This document shows, piece by piece, positions 36,624 through 49,166 of a DNA stretch of 64,000 bases. Position 1 is the stretch's first letter; each line of letters begins with the position of its first letter. The stretch spans positions 7,285,501 through 7,349,500 of the forward strand of contig OX940870.1 in the NCBI GenBank assembly GCA_954871525.1, written 5' to 3'. The translations under genes and the position numbers were made by a program. Origin of the DNA: Parietaria judaica (Eukaryota; Streptophyta; Magnoliopsida; Rosales; Urticaceae). The notes below the pieces were generated by a model. The model had not been told where the DNA came from, did no database searches, and saw only the letters and a list, made by a program, of their open reading frames with translations.

Positions 36624-37918
36624 CAGGGTGCATAACTACTTTTTTTTTTTATCCTAGAAGGAAAATTCACGTTTGTGAAAATGGAAAGTGCATTACTCTT
36701 GCTTTTCTCAATCGGAATTAATGTATTAGAGAGCTTAGCGGAAACCTCGCTCTCGCTAGTCTGGTTTACAGAGATACCTAGGATGATAATAAAGGTTCAT
36801 CGATGGGATCTTTTAATACTTTTTAAAACCGAAACCGATTTTGCCGATCCGGTTTTATGGTATACCGCAAAACCGTGCCTAAATTTGGTGTCATTCTTCT
36901 CCCAATTATCTTTAATGGAACATGTATAGAGAACTTTTCAGACAATATGTCCTATTTAAATCGGTATAGTGCCGAAACTAAATTTTTTCGAAACATTATC
37001 AAATTTAAATAAAAATGTTAACAAAACTGTTCAAATCAAATAATAAAATGTTCAATTTATTATAATCCAAAAGAAAATAACAATATCTGCAATTAAATAA
37101 TTAAAGGACAGATTTTCTAGTATTCCAACCAAGAGATTCATATTTTCTTTCCATCCGACTCCGACCCGTACGTTCTTGTAAAATATGAAAACACATTGAG
37201 CTCAAGCGGTCATGAAATAAAATAGTTGAAAAGAACACACTCAATTAATTGAAACCATTCTAAGTTTCTAACCAATGAGCAAGAGGAACAAAAACATATT
37301 ATTATTATTAGATACTGAAAAAAGTTGAGGTGAAACACCCACTAATTGATTAAATAAATTAAATTGAGTCTATTCGTGATCATATACGGTTAATTGCGTC
37401 GTACGTATTTAATTTTTAACTTTTTGATTTGGCTTAAATGAAGTTCTTACTATTCTTTAATGGTTAAAGTTTTCAATGTTTATTATTATGGTTCTCTCCA
37501 AGAGTCCGTCTTATTTTTTGATTGACGTAATTGAATTTTAAATGCACTGTCCAGTTTTAAACACGAGTTACACCGGAAGAAACGAAATTTGTTGACGCCC
37601 CTCTAAATTTTGTTAAATACATAAAAACAAACAAAATTTTGATAAACACAAAATGATGAAAATTAAAAACTTTAGTCGTGAATAAAATAGATTTATGGCA
37701 TAATAAAAATAAAAGAGATTAATAGCAACATAAGTGCCCAAAACTTTCATTTTTGTAGCATCATGAACCCATTCTATTTTTTCCACCATTGAAGTTCTAG
37801 TTATTAGATGTACCGCAAGTTTTGGACACATGTCACACTTCAAACGTTAGACAGATTATTGTGAAAAAAATATAGTAAAGATTAAGAACTTCAGGTCAGG
37901 TGTGATTAATGCTGTAAA
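36340..37918. other. AT-rich intergenic DNA
   Basis: Contains a (TA)n microsatellite (36572-36622). No supported gene. A 76-codon minus frame at 37613-37843 lies in repeat-like sequence. Confidence 0.5.
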
Positions 37919-38505
37919 TACAATAGAACCTCTATAAATTAATACTCGATAAATTAATAGTCGCGATTAAATAATATTTTTGTCCGGTCCCGGCTCGGGC
38001 GCTTAATTAATAATTTGCTAAATTTATAAGATAATATTTTTTTTAGTAAGTATAGAGGTCCCAAGTGATATATACATTAATAATTCAATATAAATAATTA
38101 CATAAATAATTATAAAATAACTATAAATAAAATATAAACAACTATGAAATGAAATCACATTAAATAAAAAGATAAAATTACATAACTAATTATGTAGTCT
38201 TCTTAAAATATGATTCTATAGTAATTATTACAGCTTTAATTATCATTACTCTATGAAGTTGTTGTCATTCTGCTTTGATATCATTGGGCTCTTTAATATT
38301 TCTGACATTGGTACTATAATAAAATCTTTTTAACCATAATAATAGTCCCTCTTGATATTCTTAATATTGATAATTTGAAATTCTCGATATAATAAAATGA
38401 AATAATTTTTTGTTTGTAAAGATGTTTATATACTTATAGCTGACTAATATTTTTTCTTCATTAATGTATAAATTAATATATTATGAATTTAAATGTTAAT
38501 TAATA

Positions 38506-39785
38506 GGGTAAACTGTGGCTAAAATATCCAATGTTTCAGTTTTTTTTTTAATTATGTACCCAAAGATCTTTTTGGTGGCTATTATACCCAAAGTTTATTC
38601 CGTTAACGCCAAATGTACCCACCGTTAAATCTCCGTTTACGTGGCACACATGTCGCTGCCACGTCATCCTTGCGGCTAAAGTACCCAATGTTTCAAACAT
38701 TTGCGGCTAAAGTACCCAATGTTTTTTTTTTTAAATTGAACTTCTTGAGTGACTTATTTAGATCGATTTTAGGATTGACTTTTTTACACCGGACTCGGGT
38801 TGGCTTTTCGTGCCGGGCTTTGTATATACAATATATATATAAACACTATATAAAATCTGTATATATTTATATTTTATATTAATTTATATATTTAGTATAG
38901 TATAAAGTTTATATATAATATAAAGTATAAATATATACAATTTCTATATAATATGAAGTATCAATATAAACAGCTTTTATATATATTGTTTATATATAAT
39001 CTAAAATATAAATATATATAATATAAAGTAAAAATATATACAGTTTTTTTATATTTATTTATATATTTATACTTTATACATACTAATTTATACCCTTGAA
39101 ATATACTTTATATTTATACTTTATACTTTATAATTTATATTATACTAATTTATACCCTTGAAATATACTTTATATTTATACTTTATAATTTATATTATAC
39201 TAATTTATACCCTTAAAATATAGTTTATATTATATTATACTAATTTCTACCCTTGAAATACAGTTTATATTATATTATACTAATTTATACCTTTGAAATA
39301 TACTTTATATTATATTATACTTATTTATAACCTTGATATATACTTAATATTTATAGTTTATATTATATATAAACTTAATATACTATACTAAATATATAAA
39401 TTAATATATAGTATATATATACAATTTATATATATTGTATACAAAGCTCTCGGCCCGAAAAGCCAACCCTAGTTCTGTATAAAAAAAGTCAACCCAAAAA
39501 TCGATCTAAATAAGTCACTCGAGAAGTTCAATTTTTTTAAAACATTAGGTACTTTAACCGCAAATGTTTGAAACATTGGGTACTTTAGCCGCACGGATGA
39601 CGTGGCAGGATAGAATGACGTGGCAGCGACATGTGTACCACGTAGGGAGGAGTAACGGAGATTTAACGGTGGGTACGTTTGGCGTTAACGGAAAAAACTT
39701 TGGGTATAATAGCCACCAAAAAAAAACTTTGGGTACATAATTAAAAAAAAACTAAAACATTGGGTATTTTAGCCACAGTGTACCC
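38506..39785. mobile_element. Nested MULE-like element with about 330-bp inverted repeats
   Basis: The left arm (38506 to about 38840) and the right arm (about 39430 to 39785) are inverted copies of each other at roughly 90 percent identity, starting GGGTAAACTGTGGCTAAAAT and GGGTACACTGTGGCTAAAAT. The flanks TAATTAATA (38497-38505) and TAATAAATA (39786-39794) match at 8 of 9 bases, a Mutator-type duplication. The core has no ORF; it is an extremely AT-rich minisatellite. Arms contain GCGGCTAAAGTACCCAATG repeated. Confidence 0.8.
39070..39345. repeat. AT-rich minisatellite in the core of the nested element
   Basis: Six copies of a unit around ACTAATTTATACCCTTGAAA at about 39081, 39143, 39199, 39239, 39279 and 39319. 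The spacing falls from about 60 to 40 bp, so the array expanded in steps. Confidence 0.75.
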
Positions 39786-40244
39786 TAATAAATAATCCGA
39801 TAAGATAATATTTTTTGCCGGTCCCAACAGTATTAATTTATAGAGGTTCTACTGTATAGTAAGAATTTAGAGAGGGAATTTTGTATTTCCCAGCATCTGA
39901 TTCGAAACCACAACAAGAATTCTGGTTTTTGGTTTTTTTCGGAACCAGATTCTGTTTCTGTTTTTTTTTTTTTTAAATCCCGAATTCGCAAGAATATTTT
40001 TTTAACCCTAACTATTTTAAATCCTTACAAATTAACCCATTACCGAATCCAATAGAATTTTTAAACCGAGAATTAAAAATACGTCGTTCATTGAAGTAAT
40101 CGTTAAAGAGAAATAGCGGGCCTCATTAAAACCTCTCCGAGCCCCCCGAACGGGTGCGATTCGGGCAAGGAAAGAGCGTCCTAAGTTATTTTATTAGTAC
40201 ACAGAACATAGAAAGTCGTAAACAATTAAATACATCGAAAATAA

Positions 40245-42419
40245 CTAATAATCGTCGGCATTGAAGTAATCGTTGAGGTTGTTGTCGTTGTGTGCTTCCT
40301 CATGAGCTCGTTCTTGGGCTTGGAGCCAATCTTTACCTAGCGCGATGATCTTCACCGTACACGGTTTTAATGATTTGTGCCGGTCATCCAAGATGCGTCC
40401 CATGCTAGAGAAGGCCACCTCTGACGAAACCGTGGACACCGAGATGGCAAGTCGTCACGCGCCATCAAAGATAGGATCGGGTATTCACGTCGATGCGATC
40501 GCCACCATCTTAGAGCATCTATTACCCCGGATGACGGTTGCACAACAAAGAAAAGGCATATTCTTGTAACAACAATTAAACTTAGCAGCCATAGAAGTTA
40601 ATATATGAGAAAAAAAATTGCTAGAATAGGAATCAAAATGACAAATAATATCAAAAATTACCATGCACACTAAGTTTGAGGTCGTTGAATATACTTGAGA
40701 TAAAGAAACCGTCTTGTCATAAAAAAGTTTTAGAAAAGTCGTAAAATCACGGGCCATCATCCAATCACTTTCTTCTAAATATTCTTCGTTAAAACCATCC
40801 GGACCGTTTATCCATAATGTGAAAATATATTTGTAAGGAATGACCGATTCTAACATTAAAAAAGTGGAGTTCCATATCGGATCGGCATGTCGATTGAAAA
40901 CGATCGCGGAGGGAAGCCATAATTAATGCAAAGTTGTTGAAACGTGTGAACTCTTTGGTTTGATGCTTTTAAAAATTTAACGGCTTCTGTATTTTTATCA
41001 ATACACGGTCCAATTTTTTCCATCCTCGCTTTCACAATTAAATTTATAAATAGCACGCACAACGTTGATGAAAATAATCTGCAGGAAAATCGGCTAATTC
41101 AATACGCAACGAATCAACGACAACATTATTATTCGAAGTGAAATAACATGATTGCCTAGATTTCACTATTCTAAAACACCCAATATCGTTTGCGCAATGT
41201 TAGCCCCCGTGTGCCTAACATGCATAGCTTCAAAACCTATGATGCGTTTTTGTAATTTCGATTCATCGTCTACGAAATGTGCAACTACGGAGATATAATC
41301 ACAATTAGCGTTACTTTTCCAACAATCAACAATCGGACGTTAATGAAATTCGATAACCCAAATGATTTAACTCTTGCATTAACGCCTCTCTTTGATCTTT
41401 GTAAAATTTAATTATATCCGCCTTAGTGCAATGTCGTGAAACGGGGCTATAATTTCCGGGGGCTACCTTAGCCATCATTTTATTAAAACCGGGAGCTTCT
41501 ACGTAACTAATAGGAAGATCATCACGAATAATCATGTTTGCAATTTCCATCATATACTCTTCTAAATATAGAGAACTTACCTCGCTTGAAGATGCAGTTG
41601 GACCATCGCAACTCATCGCGTGTAGCCGGAGGTACGACATACTATATGAGTCGGAATAGGCTTTGACTTCTTTTTGCATTTTCGGCAAACCGCGTAGCGC
41701 CTATCCTTGCATTTCTAGGGGTCGTATTCGTAGAACGCATCGATGTCGTTGACCCAAACGTCAGAAGTGAGCTTCTTGCGCTTCCGGACCATGACCGGGA
41801 CCGGTGGTGGTCGGCCTCGGGTAGTTCGGTTTGACCTCCTCGGCAACGGTTGTGAGTCAAGTACGACATCGGGCTCCTCGTCATCATCGCAATCGTCTTC
41901 TTCTTCATCATCGGACTCATCGTCTTCGGGGTCGTGTCAGGAGAGTCCTTCTCGGGAATCCCAAGTACGATCGTCGGAATCATTGTCGTGATCGGTTGCT
42001 TGACTTGTCGTAATCATCGGCGGCGGCGAAGGGACTCGGGGTACCCGAATCGGCGGAGGGACTCGGGTTACCACCGGGTCAAAGTTTAACGTATCCGCAC
42101 CACTTATAATAAAATTTGCATATTCGGAATATGGTCCATTTAAATAAAAAACATTCTCACCGGGATTTTGTTGAGGTTGTCGTGTCGGAACACCGCCGTA
42201 ATTATAAGGTGGTTGGTTCGACGGGATGTTTGGGTGATTGATGAAGGTGTTGGTGTACGAATGTTGGTGAACGGGTTGACTAGTTGTATGTGGCCCGGTA
42301 AAGCCTCGTCCTTCGTAGCCGCCAAAGCCACCGGTGGTCGGAATGTTGGTGGAAGGATCTCCGGGCCCCTCGGGACGAGCTGGTGCTGACCCGTAAAGAG
42401 TGAAGTAAGGATCCGTCAT
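40245..42419 (-). pseudogene. hAT-superfamily transposase pseudogene
   Basis: Minus-strand fragments in the order of a hAT transposase. A low-complexity Pro/Gly/Asn-rich N-terminus (41937-42419, MTDPYFTLYGSAP) is followed by a degraded BED-type zinc finger region (about 41640-41800, SDVWVNDIDAFYEYDP then CRKC), the stretch DLPISYVEAPGF and PVSRHCTKADI (41326-41688), then YRISLTSDCWKS running into a stop near 41195, a 68-codon piece (40856-41062), a 123-codon piece (40485-40856, MLESVIPYKYIF) and the C-terminal dimerisation motif VSTVSSEVAFSSMGRILDD (40245-40439). At least three frame breaks separate these, so no transposase is made. Subterminal GAATTCTG and ACCAGAA motifs in opposite orientation near 39930-39970 and 42760-42900 may be the element's ends, but I could not set exact termini or an 8-bp duplication. 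Confidence 0.85.
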
Positions 42420-43144
42420 TTCATATTGTAGATTCTAGTAGAGAAATTTGAGAGAGTGTGATGATGAACATGGAGAGACTTGGAGTTGAGAGAGTATGGT
42501 GATGAACATGGCCGAGAGAATTGGAGACTTTGAGTGAATAGGAGTGTGGTATTGTATTGTAGGTAAAATGGTATTGTATTGTAGGTAATAACAGTATGAT
42601 GCTGGGAAGTAATGGTAAAAATTGTAACTTTGAAAATACAACGGTAATAAAACCAACGTTCAAAAGTTCAAATCTGATTTTTTTTTATATAAAAAAATAA
42701 ACAAATCTGGGCCATTGGATCGAAAAAACCAACGGCCGAGATTTGGTTTTCATTAAACCAGAAATCAATTCTGGTATAATAAAGAATCAGTATAAGGTTT
42801 CTGATTCTAAAAGCAGAATCAGAATTCTGATTCTGGTTTTAAAACCAGAAAAAAAAAATCTGCATTCTGCATCTTTTCAGAAGAAACAAAAAACAGAATC
42901 TGTTTAATTCTATTTCTGTTATTACAGGATTATGTGTGATAAAATATTAGAGTCACCATGAAAATAAAAACTTTAGATGCTTATGCCACAAAAATGGATA
43001 AAATAATAGATTTGAGGCCTTAGCTCAGCTCGCGGCGATCGACCCCAACATTTAATATACATATATAATCAATTATTGATAGTCCATACTCCATCACTTC
43101 TCATTCGAAAAACCCTAAATCCCTAACTTTTTCTTTCTCTCCGT

Positions 43145-43291
43145 ATGGCCTTTGCGTTCATCTTATTCTGCCTCTCGCTACTTGTATCCATCATAATATT
43201 TATCTGCTTATTATTCCATCGAAGCAGAAGCAGCGATTGTTCCCGTGCTCGCCCCGCTCGCGGACGTCCACAGCACCGTCGACGGCGCTAA
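43145..43291 (+). CDS. Candidate 48-aa single-span membrane peptide
   Basis: A short frame from ATG 43145 to TAA 43289-43291. Residues 2-24 form a hydrophobic helix (AFAFILFCLSLLVSIIIF...), followed by a basic tail rich in Arg and Ser ending RRRR. The leader is CT-rich and a TATATA motif lies about 80 bp upstream, an arrangement plausible for a small plant gene. No family recognised. It could be chance; it is shorter than usual annotation limits and is followed 12 bp later by a MITE. Confidence 0.35.
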   Translation: MAFAFILFCLSLLVSIIIFICLLFHRSRSSDCSRARPARGRPQHRRRR

Positions 43292-43303
43292 TGCAGCCTC
43301 GGT

Positions 43304-43498
43304 AGTACCGGCCCTGAGGGGAGTCATGGTAGTCTTGAGCCTATAATAGATTTTCAATTTGTAGCAACGGGGGGCCCACGATGACAAAATAAAAATATTT
43401 TTATACTTTTTGGATTGATTTTTTTTTTTTACAATTACGATATGGGCCCCAAATTGGTCTTCGCCTAGGGCCCGACAAACTCAGAGCCGGCCATGGGT
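43304..43498. mobile_element. Small hAT-like MITE (195 bp)
   Basis: Inverted ends ACCGGCCCTGAG (left) and CTCAGAGCCGGCC (right) bound a non-coding unit with GGGCCC motifs. CTCGGT occurs directly outside both ends (43298-43303, 43499-43504), within 8-bp flanks that match at six positions, consistent with a hAT duplication. Confidence 0.55.
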
Positions 43499-43504
43499 CT
43501 CGGT

Positions 43505-44719
43505 GCTGCGATGGATGGTGACCTTTTGTTTGAGCAATCTGATTGCCGAAGAAGATGATATATCCAAATCAAGGCGGTTTGCGTCAAAAAATTGCCTCCC
43601 GACGAACATGCTAGCGGTGGATGCGATGATACCAGTGCCGTGATTTGGGCGGTACGTTGATCCGGTTGCCATGTGTTTTATCTTGTGGCTAGACCGGAGC
43701 AAGTTGTGCCCGCATTGTCATGTATTTCTTTCTTTCCTCAGTTTTTCAATTTATGTATTCTCCGTGGACAGTGAGGTTGTAATTTGACATTATTTTTTAA
43801 GTTAATATATGTGAATCGATAATTTACATTTATTCTCAGTTCATAATTAAGCGTTATTTGCCGCTCTACTATGGATCACAAAACCTACACAATTCGAGTG
43901 ATTCCGATATAATGAATGAGTTTTTAATATACAATTTGAGTGTTTGACCTTTGTTTTCTCAATTTTATCACGCCCCGAATGATATATTAAAAAAAATGAA
44001 TTTCGGAGAACCCACAAATTTTCTCTTGGTAGCGAAAAAGCTCCATAGCTAGGTACCGAGGAATGATCCATGCCATTGTAAGAGAGAGAGCTTTTCTTTT
44101 TAAAGTATTTTTTTGGAATGAATTATTTCGACGGTTTAGGTGATTTTGCTTTAGATTATAGAAAGTTTTGCGCGATTAATGTATTCTCCGCGACCAATCA
44201 CATGTTTTCTGCGTTTTGTGCTATGTTCTTGTCGTGTAATTTAGCGTCTTTGGTCATTTCATAATTCAGCCTAATATTATCATGATTATGCTTAGTGAAA
44301 ATATTTTTGAAGCGTGTTTGCAGGCTTACAAAAAGTAGTTTAACCTAATACTTATTGTAAGGTTAAGAATATTTCCTAAACATCGAACATGTTTGGGTTT
44401 CGGCTCGCTTTATTGAAGATCAGGCCTTTCTTATCGGACTTCAAACCCGTTTTCATCCGTAACACAAATCAGTAAAACTACTTGTTTTTTAATCATCTTT
44501 TCAATTCAGTAAAACAAGAGCTTCTATGTCCGTGAAAGCAAAGAAGAAGTTTTGAGGGAAAAAACTCTCCCAGTCCCGAAAAAATCCATCGAAAGTTGAA
44601 GAATTTTGGTGGGTTCAAGTTTACAACGAGGCAAATGCAACAGGACCGGTGACAATAAGGGGACACACATACAAGGTCAGAAAAGGCAAATATAGATTTT
44701 GTTTTTATATAAGATATAT
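43505..44719. other. Intergenic DNA, no gene supported
   Basis: A 73-codon minus frame at 43481-43702 runs into the MITE and is not convincing. The remainder is AT-rich. Confidence 0.45.
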
Positions 44720-44721
44720 GG

Positions 44722-44934
44722 ACAGTCGAGCTTCTATAAATTACTAGTATTGGGACTAGAGAAATTAATTATATTATCGGGGTTATTAATATACGGAGGA
44801 ATAATTTAATAATGTTAGTTTTTTTTTTAAAAAAAGCATTTAATAATGTTTGTTCAAGTCGGGATTATATAAATGTACTATTTCATCGAGATTATTATTA
44901 TTATCGAGTATCAATTTGTCGAGGTTCTACTCTA
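44722..44934. mobile_element. Short MITE related to the outer element at 37919-39857
   Basis: Begins ACAGTCGAGCTTCTATAAAT and ends, in inverse orientation, with the GTAGAACCTCG motif, a diverged form of the termini at 37919 and 39857. Non-coding, about 213 bp. Confidence 0.5.
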
Positions 44935-45828
44935 TCTTAATCTTAGAAAAAATTAACACAACTTGTTGAATAATTAAAAAAATATTATTATAAAAACTCT
45001 GTTCGGTTAACTTTTCAATGACTGTTTTCTGTTTTCTTTTTATAACAGTGCAGAAACAAGTGTTGGAAATAGTGTTTGGTTAATTTATTCAGAAAATATT
45101 TTTAGAAACACTTTTTCAACTCTTTGATTTTTGTACAGCATCTAGAAAACATGTAATTGGTGTTTTCTAAAAAAAAAAAGAGACGTTAGAATTACAATTA
45201 ATGCTTGCAAGATTTTCTCTCTCGTAATTAATTTATTCCCAACAATCTCTACCTACCATTTTTGAGCCTCATTTAACCGTATGTTAACTTTTTGACCTAA
45301 AACCCTCTTTCTTCTCTCTATGTTCTTCAAAGTACTATTTCTTCTCTCTATGTTCTTCAGCGCGCATCACTCTGGACGAGCGATTCCAGTGATTTCGAGC
45401 GCAGGGGAGACTTACGACTCCGGCGAGACTGTGTGCAAGGCCGGCGACTCTGACTGCTTGTAGCTTCGGTGAGTTTCTTCTTCATTTTTATGGAATATTT
45501 GTTTTAGTTTAAAATCTAAGTGAAAATAATGTTTGTTGAACACTGATCTGAGAGTTTTGTTGTGTTTGAGGTTGTTTTAGTGGATTTGTTTTTCTGGATT
45601 TTAGGTTTAATGATTATGCAGAAAATGTTAGAAATATTATGAGCCTTGATTATTATCTATTGAAATTCAAACGATGCTTAGATGTTCATTTGTTAGAAGT
45701 ATTGTGATCCTTGATTTTTTTTACTCTGCTTGGGTGTTTATTTGTTTGATATGTGTCCAAAATTTTGTTGCTCGTATGTGCTTGTTGGTTCTTTCTTAAA
45801 GTTTTAACGTGAGTAGATTTATACGAAA

Positions 45829-46821
45829 ATGGGAGTTGACGTTGCACTATGGACCGATGCTATCGAGGATTTTTTCATTGACTTGTGTTATGAAGAATCA
45901 AAAATTGGGCTGAGAGGTTCTACATTGGAGAAAAAACAGTGGTCAAAAGTTGAGATTGCTATGAGATCTAAGTTCGGCAATGAATATAAACAAGAAAAAT
46001 TGAGGGCGAAGTGGAACCGACTCCGACAATCAACGAGAAAGTTTGCGACTTTGATCAACACCACGGGATTTGGATGGGATCCCGACACGAATACCGTCAC
46101 CGCGGACGATGAAGTGTGGGAAACATATATTGCGGTAATTTAACTAAATTTTGTGATTTTTTCAATAAATAAATATAATAGTGTGACTAACATGATTTTT
46201 GTTTTTGTTTTGCAGCAAGAAAAAGAAGCAAAGCGGTTTAGGAAAAAAGGAATGCCACGATTTGCCCAATTGAGTGAGATTTTTGGTCCTTCAACCGCGA
46301 CGGGCGAAATGGCGATCGGACCGTTAGAGGCAGCGGCTAGAGCTCGGGAAAAGCTTACTGGTCCATCTCGCCCTTCCTCTAGTGTACCGGGGCAATCTTA
46401 TGTTAGGTTCGAGGAATCCAGTGGTTCCTCTGATGAGATGAAACATACGCCAGTGGAAAGTAAAGCCGGAGGAAGAAAGAGAAAGTCGCCTGCCAATGAT
46501 GATGCCCTCAAAAAGATTGGGGATGCATTGGAAACTCAAATGGAAAATGACCGTTCATCTCGCGATCGTATGTATGACTTTTACGCGGACCACCGAAAAA
46601 TGTCGACCACGCCAATCGATTCGAAGTCGACGGAGGACACACTTTTTGAACATGCTTTGGATCGTCTCTTTTTGTTGAAACCTCTACTTGGAATCGATGA
46701 CTATGTAGCCTTTGTGGAGGTCCTAGAGACTAGTCGAGAGAAGCAAAGATCGTTCGTCAATCTTCCTGATGATGCGCTCATTGCCTATGTGAAACGTTCT
46801 CTCACCCGAGAGAAACCGTAG
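45829..46821 (+). CDS. Myb/SANT-like DNA-binding protein, PIF/Harbinger ORF1 type (2 exons, 303 aa)
   Basis: Exon 1 (45829-46134) encodes a Myb/SANT-like domain of the Myb_DNA-bind_3 type (ALWTDAIEDFFIDLC, KKQWSKVEIAMRSKFG, LRAKWNRLRQSTRKFATL; about residues 6-100). GT at 46135 and AG before 46216 give an in-frame join (YIA|QEKEAKRFRKK) to exon 2 (46216-46821), with a Ser-rich linker, a basic KAGGRKRKSP nuclear-signal-like stretch and a C-terminal helical region. Such proteins occur both as host genes and as the accessory ORF1 of PIF/Harbinger transposons, where ORF1 helps bring the transposase to DNA (established). The upstream GC-rich exon-like segment (about 45360-45467, then GTGAGT) may be 5' UTR with an intron. 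The frame is intact. The ORF2-like stub downstream favours a transposon origin. Confidence 0.8.
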
Positions 46822-47051
46822 TTTGTTTTATGTGACAATTTATTAGCATTATGTAATATTTGTGACAGTTTGTTTTAATATGTGATATCTATAGTATGTG
46901 ACTTTTTGTTAGTTTATTGTTATGTAGTACTTTATTTTTATGTGATTGCTAGTTTTATGTTTTACATGACTATTAGTTTTATGTTGTTATTTTAATTTTT
47001 ATGTGACACTTTGTTCTATTTTTTACATGACAGTTTATGTGAAACCACATA

Positions 47052-47159
47052 ATGGATCCTTTTCATGATTTTTTTGAAGAACTATGGAGAATGGAAGAAG
47101 AGATTCGTCTACGTAATGATTGCCAACGACAATTAGTGGTTGATTTTTTTTTAATGTAA
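47052..47159 (+). pseudogene. Stub resembling the start of a Harbinger ORF2 transposase
   Basis: A 35-residue frame (MDPFHDFFEELWRMEEEIRL...) in the same direction, 230 bp after the Myb/SANT gene. The acidic start with EELWRMEEEIRLRN resembles the N-terminus of PIF/Harbinger transposases. The rest, including the DDE domain, is missing. The intervening sequence repeats TATGTGACA-like motifs. Confidence 0.4.
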
Positions 47160-48364
47160 TAAGAAGCCTAAATCTGGCTAATTCAAATTTAGATGTTTAC
47201 AAAGTACAGATGATTACAACCTTAGCCCTTGAAAAATTACTCAATCCTACCATTTTTTGTTATTAATTCTGCTATCGGTGGAAATCAATGTTTTCAAATA
47301 TCAATTCAAATGGATAAAGTTTTAAAATCAAATTATAAAACTTGAATAAGAAATTGTAAACAAAGTAGTCCAAATTAGTTAACCCTTCTTATTGTTCATA
47401 TTCAAAATCAAAACAAGATGTCTACATCCAATTCTAGATTGAAGTTTTATTTAGAATCAATGAGCGGAATTTTTTTATTTTTCTAATATTCGATAACTAA
47501 CATTTTACCACTAATTTCCTTAAATGCTCAAGCTCTACTTGCAGTTGACTGGCATGGATGATATAAGTGCTTCAGATAGTGTTTACTTCAACTGATGACT
47601 CGATTTACTAGTTTATAGATATATTTTTTAAAAAATTTATCGATGTGTAAACTACTAAACTTATCGATTTAATTTTGCATATCGGTTAACCGATAGGTTC
47701 AATAGTGAATTAAGTATTATTTTATTTAATTAATTAAATTAAGTATTATTGTATAATTATATGTGTTTATTTAAATGAATTCTATTTAATATATTGATTA
47801 TAATATTTATTTACATATTGATTATACTTCTGTTATTCCTATGTAGAAATATAAAATGTGTACGGATGAATCAATTTTATGAGAGAAGAAAAAGTCCCAT
47901 ATAGAAAAAGAATAAAACAATTTAGACAAACTAAAGCTATAAAAAAGACTTTTGATTGCACTAATAATTTGTGTGTAGTATTAGAAACTCTATAAATGAA
48001 GAAATTACAAAAGAGAACTGTGAGATTTGAACGATTAAGCCTCGTACCATCTTCGCCACCATCAGCCTCGTCCGGAGCAGTGAGAGATATGTTTTTTTTT
48101 TTTTTACATCTAAACGACTCATGAATACAAACGTATTGAGAAATGCACAGGAGATCTTCTTCAATGCATCAAGGTCTGCTGTAATCCAATAGAATTGTAG
48201 CTCCTTTACAAAATTAGAAAAAAAATGAGAATCAAAACGACGACAAAAATTATTAGATCTATATACAGAAAAGAAGAACTTTTGGGTGACAAGGTGGCAC
48301 GTACACAAACAAGAATTCAAGTTTCTTAATTTTTTAGGTATTGAATTTCTTGGTAATTTTATTC
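47160..48364. other. AT-rich intergenic DNA
   Basis: No supported gene. A 139-codon minus frame (47961-48380) begins inside the adjacent LTR and runs into AT-rich host DNA, so it is probably fortuitous. Confidence 0.45.
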
Positions 48365-48369
48365 TTCCT

Positions 48370-49166
48370 TGAAACGTCACGTTCTTCGGTTATGCGGAAA
48401 ATAACGACAAATAAACGTACGCAAAAATAAAGAGACACACGCGATGTTTTGTTAACGCAGTTCGATACCTATCTACTCTGCGGGGCCCTCACCCAGATTA
48501 ATCAACATTGATAATTACAAGATGGACGTTACACAATCGATTTGTTCACCGAACAACAAACTGGAAAATACACTCTAACCAGTGCGACCAGCGATGTAAC
48601 CAGACTTGTAACCTGCTGATTAAGACGACGACACGGCGGCTCGGCAAGCGGGTAAGGCGACTTCCGGCGAGTGTCGATCTGTGCAAGTATGCACAACTCC
48701 GTTGACGATAGTGAAGTGCTTCAGACCTCTTCAGACTTCTTCTCGGGAAGAAAACGCCAACGAACGATCCTTGGAAATTGTGAGAAAATGCCTAGAATGC
48801 TCTCTGTAGCTCTGAACGATTTTCTCTCACTTTATGGCTGAAAGGATGAACGAAATTGAAAGCCCTAGATCAGTTTAAATAGATCCCCAAAAGCTCTCAA
48901 CAAGATAACCAATTCTTCCTCATTTTAAGGCTTTTTACTTAGTCTTTCCTTGACTAAGTATTTCCTCAATAATTCGAATTTATCCAGCTCATTTAACTCT
49001 GATATTTGACCAGCAGATAAGGGAGAACGAATTCCTTAAATATCTCAACCGAAACGGACCAATTCCGCTCTATGGATAAGGAAATCGTAGGTATGACCAC
49101 GCATATGATCAACAATACTGCCAAACATGAAACTGCACTAAACTGTCAAATAAAGACAGTTTTTCA
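48370..49166 (-). repeat. 3' LTR of the gag-only element
   Basis: 797 bp, TGAAACGTC...AGTTTTTCA. Contains a palindromic stretch around CTGTC...GACAG at its end. Identical to 52257-53053 except at about two positions near the start (TTCGG versus TTTTG). Confidence 0.95.

Larger units (their letters stand above)
37919..39857. mobile_element. Outer TIR element, split by a nested insertion
   Basis: The ends are inverted repeats: TACAATAGAACCTCTATAAA at 37919 and, on the minus strand from 39857, TACAGTAGAACCTCTATAAA, matching over 27 bp with one mismatch. Removing the nested element (38506-39785 plus one 9-bp duplication) leaves about 650 bp with no coding capacity. A shorter relative lies at 44722-44934. 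Superfamily not determined because the target duplication is unclear. Confidence 0.65.

Noticed and set aside
47961..48380. 139-codon minus-strand ORF
   Set aside because: It begins inside the 3' LTR of the gag-only element and continues into AT-rich host DNA, so it was created by the recent insertion.
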